A stretch of DNA of 64,000 nt from an uncultured Rhodospirillaceae bacterium (GTDB taxonomy: Bacteria; Pseudomonadota; Alphaproteobacteria; Azospirillales; Azospirillaceae), in assembly GCA_937927415.1 (NCBI GenBank), contig CALBDS010000003.1, forward strand, positions 124,001 through 188,000. The letters run 5' to 3'. Each line of letters opens with the position of its first letter. Positions within the stretch are counted from its first letter, which is position 1. Below, piece by piece: positions 35,126-42,826 of this stretch. A model generated the notes under the pieces. The model was not told where the DNA came from, ran no database searches, and was given only the letters and a program-made list of their open reading frames with translations. The position numbers and the translations under genes were made by a program.

Positions 35126-37800
35126 GTCCCCTTCTCGCCCAGTTTCTGGTGGAAGCCCGCGAGCAGATCGCCGCGACCACCGACGGCCTGCTGGGGTTGG
35201 AGCGCGATCCCCACAGCGTGTCCCTGCTCAACGGCGTCTTCCGCTCGGTCCACACGCTGAAGGGATCGTCGGGGCTGTTCGACTTTCCCGCCCTGACCGC
35301 GGTGCTGCACGCGGGCGAAGACCTGCTGGTGACCCTGCGCGAACAGCGGCTGGTGCTGGACCCGGCCATGCTGGACCAGATCCTGGCAGCCCTGGATCTG
35401 GTGGCGGAGTGGCTGGACCACATCGAAGACACCGAATCCCTGCCCGACACCGCCGCCGAACGCGGCCGTCCGGTCATCGCCGCCCTGCGCGGCTGGCTGA
35501 GCAGCCCCCCGGCGGACGAACCCGCCGCCGCGGCAACCTCCGGGACCGCGGACGGGGACGACACCCCCGCCCTGCCCGCGTGGCTCGACAGCGTGCCGGA
35601 CGCGGCATTGACCGGCGCGGCGGAACGGGCCGGAGTGGCCGGGGTGCCGGTGCTGGCCGTGACCTACCGCCCGGAATCCCAGTGCTTCTTCAAGGGTGAC
35701 GACCCGCTGGCCCTGATGGCGCAGGTGCCCGACCGTGCCCATCTGGCGGTGGAACCACCCGCCGCCTGGACGCCGCTGGCAGAATATGACCCGTTCTCCT
35801 GCGTGCTCGCCTTCCGGGTGCTGACCACCGCCCCGCGCAAGGAGGTGGCCCACCTGCTGCGCTATGTGGGCGACCAGTCGGAGATCTCCGACATCGCCCC
35901 GGCGGATCTGGCCCTGGCCGGGCTGTCCCCGGTCACCGGCCCGGCATCGAGCCTGGCCGAGCCGCTGGCGCTGCTGCTGGAACGCGGCGACCGCGCCGGC
36001 CTGGCCGAAGCCGCCCGCACCATGGCCGGGGATGAGGCCGCCGGCGATACCGCCGCCGCCACGGTCCTGCGTCGGCTGGCCCGGCTGGCCGGGGTTGAGG
36101 GCATGGACCCGGCGGTCCTGGAGGCGCTCATCGGCGCTTTGCGCGGCGATGATACGCCCCCGGCGGAAACCGCGGGGGAAGAACCGGCGGACCTCCCCCC
36201 GACTCCGCCCCAGCCGCCGCTGAGCGAGCCGGTGCTGCGGGTGCTGAACGAGCAGTGCCGGACACTGGCCGCCGTGCGCTCGGCCGCGTGGCTGGCCGGC
36301 AGCATCGGTGCTGCGGCCAAGGTGGCGTCCAACGCCCTGCGCTTCAGCGGGCGCGGGGACGATGCCGAACGGGTGTTGCAGGCCGGTGCCGCCGCCCTGG
36401 ATGCCGGTGCGGCGAAACCGCTGGTGGACGCCATCACCGCGATCCTGAACCCGCCGCCCCCCGCCCCCGTCCGCAAACCGGCACCGCCCAAGAGGACGCT
36501 CAGGAAAGCCGCCGCTCCGGCCAAGGCGCAGGCTCCGGCCAAGGAACAGCCGCCGGTCAGTGTGCCGCAGCCCGCCGCCGCGAACAGCAGCGCCGCGGCG
36601 GCGGGGAACGGCGGCACGCACGACGGGAGTGAGCGGCCCTCCACCGTGCTGCGGGTGGACCAGGGGCGCATCGACGCGCTGATGAACCTGATCGGCGAGC
36701 TGGTGGTGGCCAAGAACAGCCTGCCCTTCCTGGCCCGGCGGGCGGAGAACGTCTATGGTTCCCGCGAAATGGCGCGGGAAATCAAGGAACAGCACGCGGT
36801 CATCGACCGCATCGCGCTGGAGTTGCGCAACGGCATCATGCAGGTGCGGATGCTGCCGGTGTCCACGGTGTTCCAGCGGTTTCCCCGTCTGGTCCGCGAC
36901 CTGTCGCGCAAGCTGAACAAGCACGTCGATCTGGTGATCGAGGGCGAGGACACCCAGGCCGACAAGACGGTCATCGAAAACCTGTTCGAACCGATCCTGC
37001 ATCTGGTGCGCAACAGCCTGGACCATGGGATCGAAACCGACCGCGCCGCCGCCGGCAAGCCGGACGCCGCCCGCCTGACCCTGGCGGCCAGCCAGGACAA
37101 CGATCAGGTCATCATCCGCATCACCGACGACGGTCGCGGCATCGACCCGGTGCTGATGCGGGACAAGGCGGTGGAAAAGGGGCTGATGGACCGCGACGCC
37201 GCCCAGCGGCTGAGCGACGGGGAGGCGATGAACCTGATCTTCGCCGCCGGCTTCTCCACCGCCGCCGCCGTGACCGACGTCAGCGGGCGGGGCGTGGGCA
37301 TGGACGCCGTGCGCACCGCCATCGAAAAGACCGGCGGGCGGGTGGAGCTGACCAGCATCCCCGGCACCGGCACCACGGTCAGCCTGCACCTGCCACTCAG
37401 CATGGCGGTGACGCGGGTGATGACGCTGGAGGTGTCGGGGCGGCAGTTCGGCATCCCCATGGACGAAATCGCCGAAACCGTCCGCATTCCCCGTGCCGAC
37501 GTGGTGGCGATCAAGGACAAGGAAGCGTTCCTGCTGCGCGACCGCATCATCCCGCTGGTGCATCTGGACCGCGTGCTGGACCTGCCGCCCAAGACCGAAT
37601 CCGAGGACATCGCCGTCCTGGTGGTGCGCATCGACAAGCAGCCGGTCGGCCTTGCCATCGAAGCCTTCGGCGAAGGGATGGAGGTGATCGTCAAACCGCT
37701 GGACGGCCCGCTGGCCGGCATGCCGGACTATCTGGGCACGGCGCTGCTGGGCGACGGGCGGGTGCTGCTGGTCATGAACCTGAAGGAGATTGTGGAATGA
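35122..37800 (+). CDS. cheA: CheA chemotaxis histidine kinase
   Basis: 892 residues. HPt domain with H44 (RSVHTLKGSSGLFDF); a long P2-like region with one recognisable ferredoxin-like part (VLAVTYRPESQCFFKGDDPLALM to VLTTAPRKEVAHLLRYVG); a variable Ala/Pro-rich stretch of about 250 residues; P3 dimerisation (DQGRIDALMNLIGELVVAKN); HATPase (HLVRNSLDHGIE, DDGRGIDP, GRGVGMDAV); and a C-terminal CheW-like P5 domain. Longer than the usual 650-700 because of the middle region. It accepts signals from receptors through the triple CheW and phosphorylates CheB and the receivers. Overlaps both neighbours by four bases. Confidence 0.95.
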   Translation: MSPLLAQFLVEAREQIAATTDGLLGLERDPHSVSLLNGVFRSVHTLKGSSGLFDFPALTAVLHAGEDLLVTLREQRLVLDPAMLDQILAALDLVAEWLDHIEDTESLPDTAAERGRPVIAALRGWLSSPPADEPAAAATSGTADGDDTPALPAWLDSVPDAALTGAAERAGVAGVPVLAVTYRPESQCFFKGDDPLALMAQVPDRAHLAVEPPAAWTPLAEYDPFSCVLAFRVLTTAPRKEVAHLLRYVGDQSEISDIAPADLALAGLSPVTGPASSLAEPLALLLERGDRAGLAEAARTMAGDEAAGDTAAATVLRRLARLAGVEGMDPAVLEALIGALRGDDTPPAETAGEEPADLPPTPPQPPLSEPVLRVLNEQCRTLAAVRSAAWLAGSIGAAAKVASNALRFSGRGDDAERVLQAGAAALDAGAAKPLVDAITAILNPPPPAPVRKPAPPKRTLRKAAAPAKAQAPAKEQPPVSVPQPAAANSSAAAAGNGGTHDGSERPSTVLRVDQGRIDALMNLIGELVVAKNSLPFLARRAENVYGSREMAREIKEQHAVIDRIALELRNGIMQVRMLPVSTVFQRFPRLVRDLSRKLNKHVDLVIEGEDTQADKTVIENLFEPILHLVRNSLDHGIETDRAAAGKPDAARLTLAASQDNDQVIIRITDDGRGIDPVLMRDKAVEKGLMDRDAAQRLSDGEAMNLIFAAGFSTAAAVTDVSGRGVGMDAVRTAIEKTGGRVELTSIPGTGTTVSLHLPLSMAVTRVMTLEVSGRQFGIPMDEIAETVRIPRADVVAIKDKEAFLLRDRIIPLVHLDRVLDLPPKTESEDIAVLVVRIDKQPVGLAIEAFGEGMEVIVKPLDGPLAGMPDYLGTALLGDGRVLLVMNLKEIVE

Positions 37801-38039
37801 TCCGGCTTGAAGGCACCACCATCCACCTGGAGGACGCCTGCCCGGTGGAGGAGGCCGAACGGCTGCTGGAGCTTTTGCAGTCCGGCACCGCCACCGGCAT
37901 CGACCTTGATGGCTGCCGGTCCGTTCACACGGCGGTGTTCCAGCTTCTTCTGGCGGCCCCCCTGCCGATCCACACCCTTCCACCGGAACCGATGCTGGCC
38001 GGGCTGCTGGCCGGACGCCCGTCACCGGGTCCGGCGTAA
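37797..38039 (+). CDS. Small STAS-like protein after cheA
   Basis: 80 residues. The pattern of a strand, helix, strand (IDLDGCRSVHTAVFQLLLAAPLPIHTL) is like a short STAS domain, with L-D-x-C/S-x-x-x-x-T/S in the phosphorylation loop region. It overlaps cheA by four bases (ATGA). A STAS-type protein at the end of a chemosensory operon that also holds stressosome STAS proteins could be a bridge between the two parts, since RsbT-type kinases act on such domains. The family match is by shape only. Confidence 0.6.
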   Translation: MIRLEGTTIHLEDACPVEEAERLLELLQSGTATGIDLDGCRSVHTAVFQLLLAAPLPIHTLPPEPMLAGLLAGRPSPGPA

Positions 38040-38046
38040 GGACCGC

Positions 38047-39483
38047 TCAGGATTTCAAGGAGGTGCTGAGGGCGGCTCCCAGGAGCGCGCAGCAGCCGGC
38101 GGCAAAGAACGCCGCCTGATAGCCGCTGGTGAGGGCCAGAAGCGGCGTTGCTCCGGCGCTTTCGGCGACCTTCGCGGTATAGGCAGCATAGCTGGACAAA
38201 AGCGCCAGCAACAAGGCGCCGCCCATCGCGAACGAGGTGTTGAGAACTCCCGAAACCAGACCCGTCTGGCCTTCCGCCACTCCGTCCATGGCGGCCAGCA
38301 GCATGGGATTGACGGCAATCCCGGCCCCGGCGCCGAAAAGAAGCATCCCCGGCAGAATATCGGTGGTGAAATCTCCCGCCACGGGCATACCGGACAACCA
38401 GAACAGCCCGGTGGACGCCAGCGCCAAGCCGCCCATCAGCGGCCACCGCAACCCGAAACGCCCGATCAGCCCCCCCGAAGCGCCAAGGGACAACAGGGCC
38501 ATCGCGACGTTGGCCGGCAGAATCGCCAGGCCAATGGCCATCGTCTCATACCCGCCGACGCGATGAAGGTAGAGCGACGACAAGAAGAACCAGGCGAACA
38601 GCGCCGCCGCCCACAGCGTGATGATGCCGTTCGTCAGCACGACGTTTCGGTTGCGGAAGACGCCGAGGGGCATCAAGGGATTCGCAACCCGCCGTTCGGT
38701 GACGACGAACGCCGCCAACAGGAAAACCGCCGCGACGGCGCAGCCAAGAACGGGACGCGATGTCCACCCCCAGCCGTTCCCGTTGACGATGGCATAAACC
38801 GCGAACAGAAGCCCGGCCGTGCCGGTCGCCGCCCCCAACAGGTCCAGATCGCCCCCTGCCGCCGGGCGAGCATCCGGCGGCAGCACGCGGAACGACAGCA
38901 CGGCAACGGCGACGCCGACCGGGACGTTGACCAGGAAGATCCACGGCCAGCCGGCGCTGCTGGTCAGCACGCCGCCGAGCAAGGCCCCGATCGTGCTTCC
39001 ACCCGCACAGACGAAGCCGTAGATGGCCATGGCTTTGGCCCGTTCCCCCCCGTCGCTGAACAGGCCGAGAAGCAAGGGCAACGCCACCGCCGTAACGATT
39101 GCCCCGCCGATCCCCTGCACCGCGCGGGCGGCGACCAGAAACGCCGCCGATGGCGCGATGCCGCAGGAGAAGGACGCCACGGCGAACACGGCGGTGCCGA
39201 TCAGGAACAGCCTTCGCGGGCCGTACAAATCGCCCAACCGCCCGCCAAGCAGAAGACATCCGCCGAAAAACAGGAAATAGGCATTGACCACCCACGCCAG
39301 CGCGGCGTCGTCGAAATGCAGATCGGCCTTCATGTACGGCAGCGCGATCGTGACGATGGTCGTGTCCAGCATAATCATCAGCACGCCCAGGCAGAGCACG
39401 GCCAGCGCCAGCCAGCGCCGGGAGCCGGGCGCGGTACGGCCGTCAGACGGCGCGGCTGAGTCTGTCATCGTTTGTTCGGTCAT
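38047..39483 (-). CDS. MFS drug/siderophore exporter (DHA2-like)
   Basis: 478 residues with about fourteen hydrophobic segments. Motif A is seen as LLGGRLGDLYGPRRLF after TM2, and LDTTIVTIALP in TM1 is typical of the DHA2 group. GGGAAGGAAG lies six bases before the ATG at 39483. The start overlaps the end of the isochorismate synthase gene by 41 bases, so the two are one operon. Next to a siderophore locus, the likely role is export of the finished siderophore, as for EntS or YmfD-type pumps; drug efflux is the alternative. Confidence 0.9.
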   Translation of the reverse strand: MTEQTMTDSAAPSDGRTAPGSRRWLALAVLCLGVLMIMLDTTIVTIALPYMKADLHFDDAALAWVVNAYFLFFGGCLLLGGRLGDLYGPRRLFLIGTAVFAVASFSCGIAPSAAFLVAARAVQGIGGAIVTAVALPLLLGLFSDGGERAKAMAIYGFVCAGGSTIGALLGGVLTSSAGWPWIFLVNVPVGVAVAVLSFRVLPPDARPAAGGDLDLLGAATGTAGLLFAVYAIVNGNGWGWTSRPVLGCAVAAVFLLAAFVVTERRVANPLMPLGVFRNRNVVLTNGIITLWAAALFAWFFLSSLYLHRVGGYETMAIGLAILPANVAMALLSLGASGGLIGRFGLRWPLMGGLALASTGLFWLSGMPVAGDFTTDILPGMLLFGAGAGIAVNPMLLAAMDGVAEGQTGLVSGVLNTSFAMGGALLLALLSSYAAYTAKVAESAGATPLLALTSGYQAAFFAAGCCALLGAALSTSLKS

Positions 39484-40639
39484 GGCTTCCTTCCCATGCA
39501 CCCATGCCCAGGGCGCTGATGAACGTGCGCAGCTTGGTGGCGGTTTCGGCATGTTCCTTGTCCGGGTCGGAATTGGCGACGATGCCCGCCCCCGCGTACA
39601 CCGTGGCCACGCGCCCGCTGACGATGCCGCCGCGCAGAACCAGCACCCATTCGCCGTTCCCGTCGCCATCCATCCAGCCGATCAGGCCGGCGTAGAAGCC
39701 GCGGTCGAAATCTTCCAGGTCGGCAATGGCCTTGCGGGCCGCCGCCGCGGGCCAGCCCCCGACCGCCGGCGTCGGGTGAAGGGCGTACACCAGTTCCATG
39801 GGTGAAACGCCCTGACGCAGCATCCCGGTGACAGGGGTGCCCAGATGCCAGATGACCGGCGTCTGCACCAGTTGCGGCGCGGCCGGCGTTTCGACCGCAT
39901 CGGCGAAGCGCCGGAACGCCGCACCGACCGCCTGCACGACAAGCCCATGTTCGGACAGGTCTTTCTTCGACCGCATCAGAGCCTGCCCGGCTTCGTGATC
40001 CGCCACCGCGTCGGCCGCCCGCGGGGCGGACCCGGCCAGCGGCAGGCTGCGCACGGTGCCCCGATGGCTTCCGAGCACCAGTTCCGGGCTGGCCCCTAAC
40101 ACGACCGAGGGGGGCTGTCCGGGATCGCCGGGCAGATCGGCACGGTACACATAGGCGTTGCGGTTTTGCACACACAGGCGCGCATACACGCTGTCGCAAT
40201 CGATCGGCCCGGCGGCTTCGACCACCACGCGGCGAGCGAGCACCACCTTGTCCAGCGTGCCGGCGCGGATGCGTTTCAGGGCTTCGGCGACGGCGGCGCG
40301 ATAGGCCGGGGAATCGCCGCCCCGCACCGCCATGGGTTCCGCCCCGCGGTGTCCGGCGCGCGCCCCGTCATGGAATGGGGCAAACGGCGTGGAGGCGTTG
40401 GTTTCCCACGTCACATCCGCCGGCACGCAAAAGACCGCCTGGGTTGCGCTGTCAAAGGGTATCAGACCGACGACGATCGGTTTCCCGCCACAGCACCCAT
40501 CGCTGGCGGCGGCGGAAAGCGCGGTGTCAATGGCATCGGCGACCGCGGCACCATCCCAGCGCGCCGGGGACACCCGCCGCGCAATGCCCCGGGTCCGCAG
40601 GCGATAGGTCGGTGTGGTGAGGTCAAAGCGAGCAATCAT
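39443..40639 (-). CDS. entC: Isochorismate synthase (EntC/DhbC type)
   Basis: 398 residues of the chorismate-binding family. Seen: DKVVLARRVVVEA, GASPELVLGSHRGTVRSLPLAGSAPR (the family's ASPELL and PLAGT region), KDLSEHGLVVQAV, HLGTPVTG and the metal/active-site segment HPTPAVGGWP followed by RGFYAGLIGWMD. It turns chorismate to isochorismate, the first step to 2,3-dihydroxybenzoate or salicylate. An ideal GGAGGTAA precedes the ATG. No isochorismatase, dehydrogenase, pyruvate lyase or aryl-adenylating enzyme is in the window; they may lie right of 64000 or elsewhere. Confidence 0.93.
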   Translation of the reverse strand: MIARFDLTTPTYRLRTRGIARRVSPARWDGAAVADAIDTALSAAASDGCCGGKPIVVGLIPFDSATQAVFCVPADVTWETNASTPFAPFHDGARAGHRGAEPMAVRGGDSPAYRAAVAEALKRIRAGTLDKVVLARRVVVEAAGPIDCDSVYARLCVQNRNAYVYRADLPGDPGQPPSVVLGASPELVLGSHRGTVRSLPLAGSAPRAADAVADHEAGQALMRSKKDLSEHGLVVQAVGAAFRRFADAVETPAAPQLVQTPVIWHLGTPVTGMLRQGVSPMELVYALHPTPAVGGWPAAAARKAIADLEDFDRGFYAGLIGWMDGDGNGEWVLVLRGGIVSGRVATVYAGAGIVANSDPDKEHAETATKLRTFISALGMGAWEGSHDRTNDDRLSRAV

Positions 40640-40767
40640 ACGGTTACCTCCGTCCTACTGCTCCGCACGCGGGCGGCTTTGCCCGCCGATACGGCACCTC
40701 ATGGCGGACGGCATTCCGCACCGCCCCCGATACCGGATTGCCGGGGGGCGGCGGTTGCCTGAACCTT

Positions 40768-40836
40768 TAAATGAGAATGCGTATCATTTGCGATTGTTGG
40801 TCCTGCTATAATACAAACGGGACGGTTCCGTCTAGT
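40768..40836 (-). promoter_or_regulatory. Composite operator/promoter A, before isochorismate synthase
   Basis: On the minus strand: operator GACGGAACCGTCCCGTTTG (40832-40814) with TAGACG as a possible -35, TATTATAG as -10 (40813-40806), and a Fur-like box AATGATACGCATTCTCAT (40788-40771). The offset from CTAGACG to GATACG is 50 bases. The same three parts recur at three other places in the locus. Confidence 0.65.
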
Positions 40837-40916
40837 TCATATTCGTGCCCGCCGCTTTTTTGCTGGCTGACGCCCCGCACGGCCCAAACCACGGAATCAA
40901 ACCCTTAACAGGTGAA

Positions 40917-40990
40917 ACAACTGGACGATATCGTCCTGTTCATAGTATGGAACCGCCTGGAATATGAAAACGATACGCATTTGCATATTC
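40917..40990 (+). promoter_or_regulatory. Composite operator/promoter D (distal, diverged copy), before the NRPS operon
   Basis: A diverged copy of the module: CTGGACGATATCGTCCTGTT (40921-40940), TAGTAT as a possible -10 (40943-40948), and AACGATACGCATTTGCAT (40969-40986) as Fur-like box. The offset from CTGGACG to GATACG is 51 bases, the same as in copy B 133 bases downstream. The palindromic centre is ACGATATCGT in place of ACGGTACCGT, so repressor affinity may differ. Confidence 0.5.
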
Positions 40991-41049
40991 GCGTGTGGCG
41001 GGAGGGGACCGATGGGATGCGCACCAAATTCCCAAGCCCCGAGCAGAAA

Positions 41050-41122
41050 TTATCTAGACGGTACCGTCCCGTTTGGACTATAAATCGCCCCCGTTATTGA
41101 GAATGATACGCATTTGCATATC
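41050..41122 (+). promoter_or_regulatory. Composite operator/promoter B (proximal), before the NRPS operon
   Basis: Operator GACGGTACCGTCCCGTTTG (41057-41075), TAGACG as -35 and CTATAA/TATAAA as -10 about 17 bases on, then AATGATACGCATTTGCAT (41102-41119) as Fur-like box. The NRPS start codon lies 60 bases further on with AGGAGG. The remainder of the 543-base gap 40640-41182 holds copies A and D and no convincing gene; a 23-codon frame at 41012-41083 with GGAGGGG upstream is discussed under findings. Confidence 0.65.
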
Positions 41123-41182
41123 CGGGCATGATCGTGCGCCCAGCCCCGGCGCCCGGAAACCGCCACCACCCAGGAGGCTGAT

Positions 41183-42826
41183 GTGAGAACCCTTCCGGCC
41201 AGGTTTGCGCATTTCGCGGCTTCGACGCCCGATGCCGTTGCCGTCACCGCTGGCGACCGAACCCTGACCTATGCCCAGCTTGACGCCCGGTCCAACCGAC
41301 TGGCGCGGCGGCTGATCGCGGCCGGAGCCGGCCCGGAACGCATCGTCGGGGTGTCGCTGCCGCGCTCGGCCGAATTGATCGTCGCCCTTTTGGCCGTCCT
41401 GAAATCCGGCGCGGCGTACCTGCCGCTCGATCCCGCCTACCCCATGGCCCGCCTCGACTATCTGGTGTCGGACGCCAAGCCGGTGGGGATCGTCGCCGCG
41501 CCCGACGCCCCCGTTCCGGGCGGCGGCGGGCTGCCCCGGTTCGAGCTGCCGCCCGACGATGGCGCGGCGGACGATGGGGCGGCACTTGGTGACGACGGCA
41601 GGCTGTCGCCGCTCATGCCCGACCACCCCGCTTATGTCATCTACACGTCGGGTTCCACCGGGCTGCCGAAAGGCGTGGTGGTTTCCCATCGGAGCTTCCT
41701 GGCGCTTTTGGACGCCGCGGCCCCGCTCTTCGATCTGAATGCCGGCGATGTGTGGACGGTGTTCCACTCCTATGCGTTCGATTTTTCGGTGTGGGAAATC
41801 TGGGGGCCGCTGCTGACGGGGGGACGAACCGTCGTCGTGCCCGCCGAGGCCACATGGTCAGCCCCAGAACTCCTGGCGCTTCTGGCGGCCGAGCGGGTCA
41901 CCATTCTCAACCAGACACCCTCGTCCTTCGCCAGCCTGGACCGCGCCGATGACCGGGCGCCGGTGCCGCTGGACGACCTTCGGCTGGTCATCTTCGGCGG
42001 CGAATCCCTCGACCCCGCCCGGCTCGGCCATTGGTTCGCCCGCCGGGGCAATCGCCCCCGCATGGTGAACATGTACGGCATCACCGAAACCACGGTCCAT
42101 GTGACGGCGCGCGACATCCCGCCGGACCTGAACCACACGCGGGCCGAAAGCCCGATCGGCCGGCCTTTGCCGGGCTTCCGGGGGTACGTCTACGATCATC
42201 GCTTCCGATCGGTCGAGGATGACGAAGCCGGCGAGCTTTACCTGGGGGGCGCCCAACTAGCCCGCGGGTATCTCGGGCGGCCGGGATTGACGGCGACCCG
42301 GTTCATCGCCGACCCCAACGGCAATGGCGACCGGCTCTATCGGACCGGCGATCTCGTCCAACGCGCCAGGGTTCCGGCCGCAGGGCCGCGGGATGAGCCG
42401 GAGCTGTTCTTCATCGGCCGGGCGGATTCCCAATTGTCCTTGCGCGGCTTCCGGATTGAACCCGGCGAGATCGAAGCAGCACTGGATGCCTGGGACGGGG
42501 TGACGGCCAGCGCCGTCGCCGTGAAGCCCGACCCCGACGGCGCGCCGGGCGACGAATGCCTCGTCGCCTATGCCGTGACCGTCACCGGGGGGGTCGATGA
42601 GCGCGCCTTGCGCGGGCATCTCGCCCGCACCCTGCCCTCCCACCTTGTTCCCAGCCACATCGTGGCGCTGCCGGCGCTGCCCCTGACCCCCAACCGCAAG
42701 CTGGACCGGGCAGCACTTCCCCCGCCGCCGCCCCGGAAGAGCGCCAAAACGGCCCTGCGCGGCGAACTGATCCGCCGCCGCCTCGCCGGCCGCCCCGAAC
42801 ACTCACACGAGGAAAACCGTCCATGA
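41183..42826 (+). CDS. Free-standing NRPS adenylation domain, predicted L-threonine-activating
   Basis: 547 residues, adenylation domain only (no carrier). Core motifs: A3 YTSGSTGLPKG at about 153, A4 FDFSVWEIWG at about 198, A5 NMYGITETTVHV, A7 YRTGDL, A8 GRADSQLSLRGFRIEPGEIE, A10 LTPNRKLDR. Specificity positions, read by alignment with GrsA, give D-F-W-N-I-G-M-V-H-K, the code known for threonine. The product would be Thr-AMP, loaded in trans onto the carrier of the next protein, whose own adenylation core is missing. GTG start at 41183 with perfect AGGAGG; the ATG two bases before it is at once followed by TGA. It overlaps the next gene by four bases. Confidence 0.93.
   Translation: MRTLPARFAHFAASTPDAVAVTAGDRTLTYAQLDARSNRLARRLIAAGAGPERIVGVSLPRSAELIVALLAVLKSGAAYLPLDPAYPMARLDYLVSDAKPVGIVAAPDAPVPGGGGLPRFELPPDDGAADDGAALGDDGRLSPLMPDHPAYVIYTSGSTGLPKGVVVSHRSFLALLDAAAPLFDLNAGDVWTVFHSYAFDFSVWEIWGPLLTGGRTVVVPAEATWSAPELLALLAAERVTILNQTPSSFASLDRADDRAPVPLDDLRLVIFGGESLDPARLGHWFARRGNRPRMVNMYGITETTVHVTARDIPPDLNHTRAESPIGRPLPGFRGYVYDHRFRSVEDDEAGELYLGGAQLARGYLGRPGLTATRFIADPNGNGDRLYRTGDLVQRARVPAAGPRDEPELFFIGRADSQLSLRGFRIEPGEIEAALDAWDGVTASAVAVKPDPDGAPGDECLVAYAVTVTGGVDERALRGHLARTLPSHLVPSHIVALPALPLTPNRKLDRAALPPPPPRKSAKTALRGELIRRRLAGRPEHSHEENRP

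Noticed and set aside
18867..38039. Cluster as a flagellar chemotaxis operon
   Set aside because: No flagellar, motor-switch or type III export gene is seen, and neither receptor has a periplasmic sensor domain; an alternative output fits better.
40912..41100. 62-codon frame with GTG start over promoter copies D and B
   Set aside because: No ribosome site; it runs through two Fur-like boxes and two operators, so the sequence is better explained as regulatory DNA.
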